From Strigamia acuminata (lineage: Eukaryota > Arthropoda > Chilopoda > Geophilomorpha > Linotaeniidae), in the NCBI GenBank assembly GCA_949358305.1, contig CASHSZ010000002.1, forward strand, positions 307,460-371,459: a stretch of 64,000 nt of DNA. Direction: 5' to 3'. Positions 53,112 to 64,000 of this stretch are shown here, piece after piece. The position numbers were made by a program, and so were the translations under genes. Under the pieces are notes generated by a model. That model had not been told where the DNA came from. It made no database searches and was given only the letters and a program-made list of their open reading frames with translations. The stretch's first letter is position 1. Each line of letters begins with the position of its first letter.

Positions 53112-54850
53112 TTTTCCAATTATTTGCAGCACTTTCACTAGAAACACTTTTCCACTTTGCAAATACACAAAAACAACAATTTTCCCTTCAAAAATAAAGC
53201 GAAAATGCACAACTTCCCTTGGGCTAATCTCACTAAGTGAGATGCAAAACTCCAACACAGTATTTCCCAAGTTCCGACCGGTGCACCTGGGCCCGCGGGA
53301 CACTTGGTGGCCAGAAATAGCCTGTGTGGAAATAGGACCTTGCTACTCGACTGAGTAAAGGGCAAGGAACAAACAAAATGACCCCAAAACAAAAACTTAT
53401 AAACTATACAAAGTTTCACGACAACCCAAATAGTCAAACAATAAAATGTTGGCACGTTGTCTTCTTTGCGGGACTTTTGCGTCGCAAAATCCCACGTTGA
53501 CGCCGCTGTAACGTCGATCCGAATGCTGAATTTCACTTGTGCACCTGGCACAAGACTTAACCTGTCCCCCGATGCACAGATACCCGCCACGGGCCAATCT
53601 GCGATGCGTTTGTGCCCGTCGCACCAAACACGTCCAAAAACTCGAAATTCTCGCCAAAAATTCCGTGACGTCGTCCAGACGTCTGTCGCTGCCTCGGTAA
53701 ACGTTTACCTGACGTTATTCCACGTTGGAATACTTCCTCTCGATGAGCGACGTCTCCAAAACGTTTCGGCAATCCAATCTCGATCGCCGTCGACGAAAAA
53801 TGCTTCGTTTTCGCCGAAAAATGTTCCGAATCGTCTCGAAACCAGTCCCAATCGATTCCTTGGCTCTTTATGAGGTCCCACGTTGTATTTTCCAGCGCTG
53901 GGATCCACTCGTCGACTCGAAAACAGTCCAAACACGGCCTCAGACTTGTATCGCACTGGGCGCCGCCATTTTGGATTCGGCTGCTCCACGCATCTCGGCA
54001 AAAATACAACAAATAAATGATTATTTTCGATTGCTTACTGTCCTTTTTGCAGTTCTTCGTCGTTCCAGACGTTGTTTTACGCGATTTCCTGTTGAAATCC
54101 GTTGATATTTCGACACTTTAGGGTCGAATGCGACGCCGCTAGTTCGTAGCGTGCCTCGTCGCTCGAAAATCAGTCCAAACTGGTCGTTTATCGTGTCCCG
54201 GACACGAAAATCTTCTCTGTCCACCGAAATACGTTTCCCAAACGTCTTCGAATCGGTGGGCACGTATTTAATACGTGAATCGTGCTTCAAAGCGCTGGCG
54301 AACTGTGTTCGCACTCGTCGCCGGCCAAAAACCTTGTTTCCGACCGAAAACTGTTCTAATTCGGTTCCAAACCGCTTTCAATCGTTTCCTACGATCCTTG
54401 TGTGGTCCCACGTTGTAATTTTCAGCGCTGGGATCCACATTAAATGCACAAATCGGTGCAAATTCGCTCCTCAAACACGAACGGTGCTGGGCGCCGCCAT
54501 CTTGGTATGACGCGCCATCGTTGATTTAAATCGACGAAAAAGGCTTGTAAACTGCCAAATAAAATTGAAAATACAATTCTCAATGTTCCTACTGTCTTTC
54601 CTCGTTGATTTCCGTCGAAATCCTTCGAAAACCGCTCTCGCTGCTCCGGTCGCAATTCGCCGACTTCTCTGCCGAACCGAGCACGCGAATCCTTGTTCGC
54701 CGTGCGGAAGAATCGTCTCTCGATTGCCGCCCGTCGCTCCGGTGATTCCCGTCGACGCGCGAAAGACGTTCCCGGCCAGAATTTCGTCGCGAATCCGAAT
54801 TTCTACGTTATATTAACGTTGCGCACACGAAAACCACCCTCTGCTACCAC

Positions 54851-55317
54851 TATAGAAACTATAGACCATGTGTGTGCGCAAGAATGGAGCCAGTAATTCG
54901 TTTTCCAATGTCACCATACCAGCACAGTGGTGGCTGACATCTTTATTTCATAAAAGCATGAGTGACAGTGCCTGATTCGAGGCTATTTGCCCTCAATCAT
55001 CGATTACACGTTAAAAGTAGAACAAATCAATGGGAATTGATTTGTCCTTTACAATAAATCAAGAACCTGGCATTAACAATAGATAATGCATTCAAAATAA
55101 ACAATAAAGCTCATTTGAGCAGACGACGATACAAATAACAATCGTAGTAAACGAATCGGTCACATTAACGTTACAAGCTATATAAAAGCCATTATTAACC
55201 GACTCACTGGTCCGGGACATTACACGATAATTAAGCATACTGCGCCAAGCCGCACTAATACGAAAAGGTGCGACATTACAATGATAAACACCATACGGTT
55301 GGTCAAAAACTCCTACA
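54851..55317 (-). repeat. copia-C LTR, unit 3
   Basis: 467 bp, same sequence as 49158-49624 as read, offset by exactly 5693. Confidence 0.85.
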
Positions 55318-55438
55318 ATTCCCCCTCTGAACAATGTATGGTTACACTCAAACAAAAGGAAAAACCACAAGCCCATCTATTCGATTGTTCCACTACTTCC
55401 CAAACGGGGGGAAAAACCCTGGTCTGATTGAATAACGG

Positions 55439-57241
55439 TCAGAACACAACAGATTCATCTCTAATCAATTCTGCATTTTTGAGTTCAATCAACCGCTCAT
55501 TATGGACGGGATATGCAGGGTACGTCGGATTCCTGTTATAAAAATCGAATAGGCCTGTATCAAAAACATAACCTTCCGCAACACACCACCTTTCCACATC
55601 ACTTATATTCTGAATCTGGTCACCGCTCGGTGAGGAATAGATAACACTAACCCATTCTGTGTAACTGTCTACTTGGTGTGTTGTGGATTGTCTTCTCCAC
55701 CTACTCATGTCTAAGTATTGTTTAAGCCTCGCACCCGTGTCATCTTCAGCGGTGAGACTTAAGCACTGTTCTATTTTAGTTATTTCATTTTCCAATATCG
55801 GTTCATTCACCGTCAACTGACATTCATTGTCATTTGTTTCCATTAAAGCAATATTCCTGTTTTTCTTACATCTCTTCTTACGCCTTTTTGTCTTTCCACA
55901 TTCCCCCTCTGTCCTAATGAATTTATATTCACTCACACCTATCGGTTTCTCTGGCGGTGTCGGGGAAATGCCACCTTCTAATGACGCCGAAGAAATCTCG
56001 TGAACTTTCAAGGGGTCAACTTGTTCAAACCCTTCATCAGATTTGGGCTCAAGTTCCAATGCAAACTGTCCTAATCTTTCGCTTCTGTCCGCAATAATCT
56101 CGGAATTATTCATGTCAATCTCCTCATGTACTAACTCTGGAGGATTTTCTACCAGGAATTCAATTCCTTTATCACTAACTTTTCCTTCTCGTTCCAATTC
56201 TTTTAGTTTCTCTTTAATTTCCCCCTCTGTCTCAGCCAGTTTCCTCTCACTTAAGGATGGGGAAATTTCATCCTCTACTGTGTCCACTAAAGTGGGAGAT
56301 TCCTGCTCATAAGTGAGGCTCTCATAAAATTCCTCGTCACTTCCAAAATGTTCCCCCTCGTTTTCAATACTTTCGCAATTAACAATGTAAACTTCTCCGC
56401 TCGGTAACAATGGGAGGTTTTCCTCATAGACTCCTTCGCTGTCAACTTCCCTATGTGTTGACAATTTAACTTCATCAACTTTAGAAAACGCATCCGCTTT
56501 AAAATCAACATGTGTCTTTACGAGATCACACTCAATTTCTCCTAGAAGTTCCTCCTCGTTTTCAACACTTTCGATGCTTGTGCACTCATTAGTGCCTACG
56601 TCTTCGCTTAACGACGATGGGGGATTCTCAAATTCTACTCGTAATTCAAGCTGTGGAGATGTTGGCACCCCAACAACCGTCGATGGAATTTCCATTCTTT
56701 CATTCCCGATATCATCTGTTGTTTCATCTCTATCGAGAAATTCCAGAGAGGGTTTTACTTCCCCCTCGTGCCAATAACTCCACTCATGTATCTTTAAGTT
56801 GTTAGTTTGAAAAACTCTGTCTCTTTGCGGGTCCCAGACCCGATATTTTCTTTGTGGACTAGAATATCCAACTAGAGCGCCCAACCATGAACACTTCTGT
56901 CCGTTCTTAACATGAAAAACCTCAACTTCTGACCCAATACACCTAAAGTGTCGCACAGAGATACATCTGTCATACAATACATTGTATGGGGTCTTCCAAC
57001 CTAAATCAGTCCTGGGGGCCCTATTCCTCAAATAGACTATTGTGTTGGCAATCTCCAACCACAAATTACCTGGAAATTTATTTTCTACAATCAAATCCTC
57101 TACTGTGTTTTCGATGTCTGTATTAGCCCTCTCAGAGATGGGGTCAGCCATTGGGTTCTCAGAATCTACTCTATCAGTTGTAATTCCGGAATTCCTCATT
57201 ACTTCTACCCATGCTGTTAATTCTTTTGGGGAAAGATCCAT
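55439..57241 (-). CDS. copia-C frame 2, unit 3
   Basis: Identical as read to 49746-51548. Confidence 0.7.
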   Translation of the reverse strand: MDLSPKELTAWVEVMRNSGITTDRVDSENPMADPISERANTDIENTVEDLIVENKFPGNLWLEIANTIVYLRNRAPRTDLGWKTPYNVLYDRCISVRHFRCIGSEVEVFHVKNGQKCSWLGALVGYSSPQRKYRVWDPQRDRVFQTNNLKIHEWSYWHEGEVKPSLEFLDRDETTDDIGNERMEIPSTVVGVPTSPQLELRVEFENPPSSLSEDVGTNECTSIESVENEEELLGEIECDLVKTHVDFKADAFSKVDEVKLSTHREVDSEGVYEENLPLLPSGEVYIVNCESIENEGEHFGSDEEFYESLTYEQESPTLVDTVEDEISPSLSERKLAETEGEIKEKLKELEREGKVSDKGIEFLVENPPELVHEEIDMNNSEIIADRSERLGQFALELEPKSDEGFEQVDPLKVHEISSASLEGGISPTPPEKPIGVSEYKFIRTEGECGKTKRRKKRCKKNRNIALMETNDNECQLTVNEPILENEITKIEQCLSLTAEDDTGARLKQYLDMSRWRRQSTTHQVDSYTEWVSVIYSSPSGDQIQNISDVERWCVAEGYVFDTGLFDFYNRNPTYPAYPVHNERLIELKNAELIRDESVVF

Positions 57242-57253
57242 CCCAGGGCCAAA

Positions 57254-58804
57254 CTAAACTCCATTTACAGTTCCTCTCAAGCATTTAATTTCACCTAACC
57301 AGTTTTGAAATTCCACTAAAATGCTGTTTTCCTTTAATGGTCTAAACCATGTGTACTTAGAACAATCATCAATTATAATGACATATCTTTCCCCTGTTGG
57401 GGCCCTCCAAATACTCAAATGTATAGCTTCTAAAACTGTCCTGTCATTATCCCTTTGTGTTGGGAGAATTCTAACTTTTGCTGGTTCTATTGGATCAGTA
57501 TCCACTAAATGAACCCCATAAACATTTCTTGACCCATTCATGTTAAGAACAATGTCTTTATCTAAATACCCCATGCGGGTATGCCACAATTCTAATGGGA
57601 GGACCCGGTCCTTTTCAAACTTTTCTTTCCGCTTTGTCACATTTCTAAGATTCTTTTTCTGGTTTTTAGCACCAGAATTCAAGGGATTATTCTGTTTAAT
57701 TCCAGTCATACTTGACTTTTGGTTTCTCAAACCCCTTTGAGATTTCCCTGAAATCTCCCTTAAAAGTTCACTTCTAATTGGGTCCCCCTCTCTCTTTCTA
57801 TTTTGAACCCGGTTCAAAAATTTCATTTTTGCTGATCTATTCCTATTTCCATTAAGGGGGTCACCGCCATTAATTGTGGTTACACAATTTAATTGTTTAT
57901 CATCTAAACATCCCTTATTCAATTTATTCAATTTCCTGCTCTCTTCTAACGATGGGGGATTCTTTCCTTCAGTTTTTACAAAAACCCTTTGCTGATTCTG
58001 CCTACAAGAACCTTGAATGTTAATTTCATTAACCCTGTCCCCCTCGTTCTTTTTAATCTCTTTATTCCGAACCTTGTTCGAATATTCCATTTCAGTCAGT
58101 CTAGGCCCAGTTTCTTTCTTTGTTTTAACTGCATTGAGGGGCTTACCACCTTTAATTGTGGTGAAATTCAATTTCTTATTTCCATTTCTAGCTTTCATTT
58201 GAACCTTGTTCAAAAACTCTAAATTCCCATACCTATGTTGGGATTTGATGTTTCGTACATCATCACTCGGGATTTTGCTCAAATCATCCGTGTTATTCGA
58301 AATTCTATTCGAATCAACCATTTCGTTGCCTTGATTCACGTTGTTAGTGCCCCGCACTTTGCTATTACTAACCTCATCCGCTTCTCTTTCATGCACATGC
58401 ATTTTGCAAGTTGCTAGCATTAAATCAACAATGCCCTTCATCACAGTATCTAAGTTGTCTGTTAGTGCGCTCTTATTAACTAAATACGTTAGTAACAATA
58501 CAATTTTATCCGAATCTAGATCGGAATTCAAATCCAAAAATTCTCTTTCTTTTACAAGAACTTTCATTTCCTCTTCAAATTGTTCATTAAGTGCGCTATG
58601 CACTGTTTGTCCATTAATGACACTCTGTTCCTGTGTTTTCACCTTCAGTTGTGCCTTGTGTGTGTCGACCATTGTCTCTTTGTTGCTGGCATTCACTTTG
58701 TCTGTTACAGACCTTCTCGTCGCACAAAACACTGTGTGCACAAAACTTGAGCCACACAACCACACCACACTCACTAATAAATTTAGTGATGGCACAAAAC
58801 ACAT
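57254..58804 (-). CDS. copia-C frame 1, unit 3
   Basis: Identical as read to 51561-53111, ending in the same TAG (57254-57256). Confidence 0.65.
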   Translation of the reverse strand: MCFVPSLNLLVSVVWLCGSSFVHTVFCATRRSVTDKVNASNKETMVDTHKAQLKVKTQEQSVINGQTVHSALNEQFEEEMKVLVKEREFLDLNSDLDSDKIVLLLTYLVNKSALTDNLDTVMKGIVDLMLATCKMHVHEREADEVSNSKVRGTNNVNQGNEMVDSNRISNNTDDLSKIPSDDVRNIKSQHRYGNLEFLNKVQMKARNGNKKLNFTTIKGGKPLNAVKTKKETGPRLTEMEYSNKVRNKEIKKNEGDRVNEINIQGSCRQNQQRVFVKTEGKNPPSLEESRKLNKLNKGCLDDKQLNCVTTINGGDPLNGNRNRSAKMKFLNRVQNRKREGDPIRSELLREISGKSQRGLRNQKSSMTGIKQNNPLNSGAKNQKKNLRNVTKRKEKFEKDRVLPLELWHTRMGYLDKDIVLNMNGSRNVYGVHLVDTDPIEPAKVRILPTQRDNDRTVLEAIHLSIWRAPTGERYVIIIDDCSKYTWFRPLKENSILVEFQNWLGEIKCLRGTVNGV

Positions 58805-60543
58805 TTTTCCAATTATTTGCAGCACTTTCACTAGAAACACTTTTCCACTTTGCAAATACACAAAAACAACAATTTTCCCTTCAAAAATAAAGCGAAAATG
58901 CACAACTTCCCTTGGGCTAATCTCACTAAGTGAGATGCAAAACTCCAACACAGTATTTCCCAAGTTCCGACCGGTGCACCTGGGCCCGCGGGACACTTGG
59001 TGGCCAGAAATAGCCTGTGTGGAAATAGGACCTTGCTACTCGACTGAGTAAAGGGCAAGGAACAAACAAAATGACCCCAAAACAAAAACTTATAAACTAT
59101 ACAAAGTTTCACGACAACCCAAATAGTCAAACAATAAAATGTTGGCACGTTGTCTTCTTTGCGGGACTTTTGCGTCGCAAAATCCCACGTTGACGCCGCT
59201 GTAACGTCGATCCGAATGCTGAATTTCACTTGTGCACCTGGCACAAGACTTAACCTGTCCCCCGATGCACAGATACCCGCCACGGGCCAATCTGCGATGC
59301 GTTTGTGCCCGTCGCACCAAACACGTCCAAAAACTCGAAATTCTCGCCAAAAATTCCGTGACGTCGTCCAGACGTCTGTCGCTGCCTCGGTAAACGTTTA
59401 CCTGACGTTATTCCACGTTGGAATACTTCCTCTCGATGAGCGACGTCTCCAAAACGTTTCGGCAATCCAATCTCGATCGCCGTCGACGAAAAATGCTTCG
59501 TTTTCGCCGAAAAATGTTCCGAATCGTCTCGAAACCAGTCCCAATCGATTCCTTGGCTCTTTATGAGGTCCCACGTTGTATTTTCCAGCGCTGGGATCCA
59601 CTCGTCGACTCGAAAACAGTCCAAACACGGCCTCAGACTTGTATCGCACTGGGCGCCGCCATTTTGGATTCGGCTGCTCCACGCATCTCGGCAAAAATAC
59701 AACAAATAAATGATTATTTTCGATTGCTTACTGTCCTTTTTGCAGTTCTTCGTCGTTCCAGACGTTGTTTTACGCGATTTCCTGTTGAAATCCGTTGATA
59801 TTTCGACACTTTAGGGTCGAATGCGACGCCGCTAGTTCGTAGCGTGCCTCGTCGCTCGAAAATCAGTCCAAACTGGTCGTTTATCGTGTCCCGGACACGA
59901 AAATCTTCTCTGTCCACCGAAATACGTTTCCCAAACGTCTTCGAATCGGTGGGCACGTATTTAATACGTGAATCGTGCTTCAAAGCGCTGGCGAACTGTG
60001 TTCGCACTCGTCGCCGGCCAAAAACCTTGTTTCCGACCGAAAACTGTTCTAATTCGGTTCCAAACCGCTTTCAATCGTTTCCTACGATCCTTGTGTGGTC
60101 CCACGTTGTAATTTTCAGCGCTGGGATCCACATTAAATGCACAAATCGGTGCAAATTCGCTCCTCAAACACGAACGGTGCTGGGCGCCGCCATCTTGGTA
60201 TGACGCGCCATCGTTGATTTAAATCGACGAAAAAGGCTTGTAAACTGCCAAATAAAATTGAAAATACAATTCTCAATGTTCCTACTGTCTTTCCTCGTTG
60301 ATTTCCGTCGAAATCCTTCGAAAACCGCTCTCGCTGCTCCGGTCGCAATTCGCCGACTTCTCTGCCGAACCGAGCACGCGAATCCTTGTTCGCCGTGCGG
60401 AAGAATCGTCTCTCGATTGCCGCCCGTCGCTCCGGTGATTCCCGTCGACGCGCGAAAGACGTTCCCGGCCAGAATTTCGTCGCGAATCCGAATTTCTACG
60501 TTATATTAACGTTGCGCACACGAAAACCACCCTCTGCTACCAC

Positions 60544-61010
60544 TATAGAAACTATAGACCATGTGTGTGCGCAAGAATGGAGCCAGTAATTCGTTTTCCA
60601 ATGTCACCATACCAGCACAGTGGTGGCTGACATCTTTATTTCATAAAAGCATGAGTGACAGTGCCTGATTCGAGGCTATTTGCCCTCAATCATCGATTAC
60701 ACGTTAAAAGTAGAACAAATCAATGGGAATTGATTTGTCCTTTACAATAAATCAAGAACCTGGCATTAACAATAGATAATGCATTCAAAATAAACAATAA
60801 AGCTCATTTGAGCAGACGACGATACAAATAACAATCGTAGTAAACGAATCGGTCACATTAACGTTACAAGCTATATAAAAGCCATTATTAACCGACTCAC
60901 TGGTCCGGGACATTACACGATAATTAAGCATACTGCGCCAAGCCGCACTAATACGAAAAGGTGCGACATTACAATGATAAACACCATACGGTTGGTCAAA
61001 AACTCCTACA
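60544..61010 (-). repeat. copia-C LTR, unit 4
   Basis: 467 bp, same sequence as units 2 and 3 as read. Confidence 0.85.
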
Positions 61011-61131
61011 ATTCCCCCTCTGAACAATGTATGGTTACACTCAAACAAAAGGAAAAACCACAAGCCCATCTATTCGATTGTTCCACTACTTCCCAAACGG
61101 GGGGAAAAACCCTGGTCTGATTGAATAACGG

Positions 61132-62934
61132 TCAGAACACAACAGATTCATCTCTAATCAATTCTGCATTTTTGAGTTCAATCAACCGCTCATTATGGAC
61201 GGGATATGCAGGGTACGTCGGATTCCTGTTATAAAAATCGAATAGGCCTGTATCAAAAACATAACCTTCCGCAACACACCACCTTTCCACATCACTTATA
61301 TTCTGAATCTGGTCACCGCTCGGTGAGGAATAGATAACACTAACCCATTCTGTGTAACTGTCTACTTGGTGTGTTGTGGATTGTCTTCTCCACCTACTCA
61401 TGTCTAAGTATTGTTTAAGCCTCGCACCCGTGTCATCTTCAGCGGTGAGACTTAAGCACTGTTCTATTTTAGTTATTTCATTTTCCAATATCGGTTCATT
61501 CACCGTCAACTGACATTCATTGTCATTTGTTTCCATTAAAGCAATATTCCTGTTTTTCTTACATCTCTTCTTACGCCTTTTTGTCTTTCCACATTCCCCC
61601 TCTGTCCTAATGAATTTATATTCACTCACACCTATCGGTTTCTCTGGCGGTGTCGGGGAAATGCCACCTTCTAATGACGCCGAAGAAATCTCGTGAACTT
61701 TCAAGGGGTCAACTTGTTCAAACCCTTCATCAGATTTGGGCTCAAGTTCCAATGCAAACTGTCCTAATCTTTCGCTTCTGTCCGCAATAATCTCGGAATT
61801 ATTCATGTCAATCTCCTCATGTACTAACTCTGGAGGATTTTCTACCAGGAATTCAATTCCTTTATCACTAACTTTTCCTTCTCGTTCCAATTCTTTTAGT
61901 TTCTCTTTAATTTCCCCCTCTGTCTCAGCCAGTTTCCTCTCACTTAAGGATGGGGAAATTTCATCCTCTACTGTGTCCACTAAAGTGGGAGATTCCTGCT
62001 CATAAGTGAGGCTCTCATAAAATTCCTCGTCACTTCCAAAATGTTCCCCCTCGTTTTCAATACTTTCGCAATTAACAATGTAAACTTCTCCGCTCGGTAA
62101 CAATGGGAGGTTTTCCTCATAGACTCCTTCGCTGTCAACTTCCCTATGTGTTGACAATTTAACTTCATCAACTTTAGAAAACGCATCCGCTTTAAAATCA
62201 ACATGTGTCTTTACGAGATCACACTCAATTTCTCCTAGAAGTTCCTCCTCGTTTTCAACACTTTCGATGCTTGTGCACTCATTAGTGCCTACGTCTTCGC
62301 TTAACGACGATGGGGGATTCTCAAATTCTACTCGTAATTCAAGCTGTGGAGATGTTGGCACCCCAACAACCGTCGATGGAATTTCCATTCTTTCATTCCC
62401 GATATCATCTGTTGTTTCATCTCTATCGAGAAATTCCAGAGAGGGTTTTACTTCCCCCTCGTGCCAATAACTCCACTCATGTATCTTTAAGTTGTTAGTT
62501 TGAAAAACTCTGTCTCTTTGCGGGTCCCAGACCCGATATTTTCTTTGTGGACTAGAATATCCAACTAGAGCGCCCAACCATGAACACTTCTGTCCGTTCT
62601 TAACATGAAAAACCTCAACTTCTGACCCAATACACCTAAAGTGTCGCACAGAGATACATCTGTCATACAATACATTGTATGGGGTCTTCCAACCTAAATC
62701 AGTCCTGGGGGCCCTATTCCTCAAATAGACTATTGTGTTGGCAATCTCCAACCACAAATTACCTGGAAATTTATTTTCTACAATCAAATCCTCTACTGTG
62801 TTTTCGATGTCTGTATTAGCCCTCTCAGAGATGGGGTCAGCCATTGGGTTCTCAGAATCTACTCTATCAGTTGTAATTCCGGAATTCCTCATTACTTCTA
62901 CCCATGCTGTTAATTCTTTTGGGGAAAGATCCAT
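61132..62934 (-). CDS. copia-C frame 2, unit 4
   Basis: Identical as read to the frame 2 copies of units 2 and 3. Confidence 0.7.
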   Translation of the reverse strand: MDLSPKELTAWVEVMRNSGITTDRVDSENPMADPISERANTDIENTVEDLIVENKFPGNLWLEIANTIVYLRNRAPRTDLGWKTPYNVLYDRCISVRHFRCIGSEVEVFHVKNGQKCSWLGALVGYSSPQRKYRVWDPQRDRVFQTNNLKIHEWSYWHEGEVKPSLEFLDRDETTDDIGNERMEIPSTVVGVPTSPQLELRVEFENPPSSLSEDVGTNECTSIESVENEEELLGEIECDLVKTHVDFKADAFSKVDEVKLSTHREVDSEGVYEENLPLLPSGEVYIVNCESIENEGEHFGSDEEFYESLTYEQESPTLVDTVEDEISPSLSERKLAETEGEIKEKLKELEREGKVSDKGIEFLVENPPELVHEEIDMNNSEIIADRSERLGQFALELEPKSDEGFEQVDPLKVHEISSASLEGGISPTPPEKPIGVSEYKFIRTEGECGKTKRRKKRCKKNRNIALMETNDNECQLTVNEPILENEITKIEQCLSLTAEDDTGARLKQYLDMSRWRRQSTTHQVDSYTEWVSVIYSSPSGDQIQNISDVERWCVAEGYVFDTGLFDFYNRNPTYPAYPVHNERLIELKNAELIRDESVVF

Positions 62935-62946
62935 CCCAGGGCCAAA

Positions 62947-64000
62947 CTAAACTCCATTTACAGTTCCTCTCAAGCATTTAATTTCACCTAACCAGTTTTG
63001 AAATTCCACTAAAATGCTGTTTTCCTTTAATGGTCTAAACCATGTGTACTTAGAACAATCATCAATTATAATGACATATCTTTCCCCTGTTGGGGCCCTC
63101 CAAATACTCAAATGTATAGCTTCTAAAACTGTCCTGTCATTATCCCTTTGTGTTGGGAGAATTCTAACTTTTGCTGGTTCTATTGGATCAGTATCCACTA
63201 AATGAACCCCATAAACATTTCTTGACCCATTCATGTTAAGAACAATGTCTTTATCTAAATACCCCATGCGGGTATGCCACAATTCTAATGGGAGGACCCG
63301 GTCCTTTTCAAACTTTTCTTTCCGCTTTGTCACATTTCTAAGATTCTTTTTCTGGTTTTTAGCACCAGAATTCAAGGGATTATTCTGTTTAATTCCAGTC
63401 ATACTTGACTTTTGGTTTCTCAAACCCCTTTGAGATTTCCCTGAAATCTCCCTTAAAAGTTCACTTCTAATTGGGTCCCCCTCTCTCTTTCTATTTTGAA
63501 CCCGGTTCAAAAATTTCATTTTTGCTGATCTATTCCTATTTCCATTAAGGGGGTCACCGCCATTAATTGTGGTTACACAATTTAATTGTTTATCATCTAA
63601 ACATCCCTTATTCAATTTATTCAATTTCCTGCTCTCTTCTAACGATGGGGGATTCTTTCCTTCAGTTTTTACAAAAACCCTTTGCTGATTCTGCCTACAA
63701 GAACCTTGAATGTTAATTTCATTAACCCTGTCCCCCTCGTTCTTTTTAATCTCTTTATTCCGAACCTTGTTCGAATATTCCATTTCAGTCAGTCTAGGCC
63801 CAGTTTCTTTCTTTGTTTTAACTGCATTGAGGGGCTTACCACCTTTAATTGTGGTGAAATTCAATTTCTTATTTCCATTTCTAGCTTTCATTTGAACCTT
63901 GTTCAAAAACTCTAAATTCCCATACCTATGTTGGGATTTGATGTTTCGTACATCATCACTCGGGATTTTGCTCAAATCATCCGTGTTATTCGAAATTCTA
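62947..64000 (-). CDS. copia-C frame 1, unit 4 (5' end beyond window)
   Basis: C-terminal part of frame 1; by the 5693-bp period the ATG would lie near 64497. It has the same TAG and the same residue losses. Confidence 0.65.
   Translation of the reverse strand, partial: RISNNTDDLSKIPSDDVRNIKSQHRYGNLEFLNKVQMKARNGNKKLNFTTIKGGKPLNAVKTKKETGPRLTEMEYSNKVRNKEIKKNEGDRVNEINIQGSCRQNQQRVFVKTEGKNPPSLEESRKLNKLNKGCLDDKQLNCVTTINGGDPLNGNRNRSAKMKFLNRVQNRKREGDPIRSELLREISGKSQRGLRNQKSSMTGIKQNNPLNSGAKNQKKNLRNVTKRKEKFEKDRVLPLELWHTRMGYLDKDIVLNMNGSRNVYGVHLVDTDPIEPAKVRILPTQRDNDRTVLEAIHLSIWRAPTGERYVIIIDDCSKYTWFRPLKENSILVEFQNWLGEIKCLRGTVNGV

Larger units (their letters stand above)
43464..64000 (-). mobile_element. 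Head-to-tail tandem array of defective copia-C
   Basis: At least three complete units and a fourth cut by the window edge: 43464-49157, 49158-54850, 54851-60543, 60544-64000. Periods are 5696, 5693 and 5693 bp. Each unit is one LTR plus one internal region, so adjacent internal regions share a single LTR. Units 2 and 3 read as the same length and sequence; unit 1 differs by small indels in its leader. The internal region lacks gag, protease, reverse transcriptase and RNase H. Initiator-Met primer-binding sites (TGGTAGCAGAGG on the minus strand) lie at each internal/LTR junction (49145-49156, 54838-54849, 60531-60542). An assembly collapse or expansion cannot be excluded. Confidence 0.9.

Noticed and set aside
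43464-64000. CRISPR-like or satellite explanation for the 5.69-kb periodicity
   Set aside because: Each unit has an LTR, primer-binding site, polypurine tract and copia-derived frames; it is an LTR-element array.

Overview
The window looks like a repeat-rich stretch of a metazoan nuclear genome, probably an arthropod. The host genes have short GT-AG introns (about 55-110 nt, some longer) with T-rich acceptor tracts. The DNA is CpG-rich with many GATA, AAAT, ATT and TA microsatellites. Ty1/copia, piggyBac, tRNA-derived SINE-like and TA-flanked inverted-repeat elements are interspersed. The species cannot be fixed from this evidence.

Layout: (1) 1-8.7 kb holds two small coiled-coil protein genes (1397-2001 +, 7172-7858 -), a small retropepsin-like gene that has lost its catalytic motif (3923-4466 -), a solo copia LTR (5169-5643), and several diverged copies of a non-coding repeat called R1 here. 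Six R1 copies carry a conserved hairpin. (2) 8690-15676 is an intact-looking copia element, copia-A, on the minus strand. It has a GGTTC target duplication, LTRs that read as identical, an initiator-Met PBS and one 1608-codon polyprotein. (3) 15.7-18.2 kb returns to R1 copies; 18.2-20.5 kb is mostly non-coding. (4) 20534-26986 is a 13-exon gene whose splice phases all agree. It encodes about 1134 residues with an exonic minisatellite, two C2H2-like zinc fingers and a charged tail. An alanine-rich two-exon gene follows (27992-28625 -). (5) 30051-37519 is a third member of the coiled-coil family, split by copia-B (30073-36986, GTCTC duplication) inside its first coding exon. (6) 38650-39997 is a four-exon coiled-coil gene, convergent with a five-exon piggyBac-type transposase gene (40274-42132 -). 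(7) The transposase 5' end is cut by a 1331-bp inverted-repeat transposon (42133-43463). That transposon sits at the edge of a head-to-tail array of a third, defective copia, copia-C, which continues past the window end: LTR-internal-LTR-internal, unit 5693-5696 bp.

Most striking points: copia-A and copia-B both carry what reads as a methyl-CpG-binding (MBD/TAM-like) domain between integrase and reverse transcriptase. Copia-C lacks gag, protease, RT and RNase H. It keeps long open frames for an integrase and MBD-like region in which zinc-binding residues, two of the three catalytic residues and the predicted methyl-CpG contacts have been replaced, and it has been amplified in tandem. R1 carries a hairpin with compensatory base changes. 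All assignments were made by reading; no database search was run.
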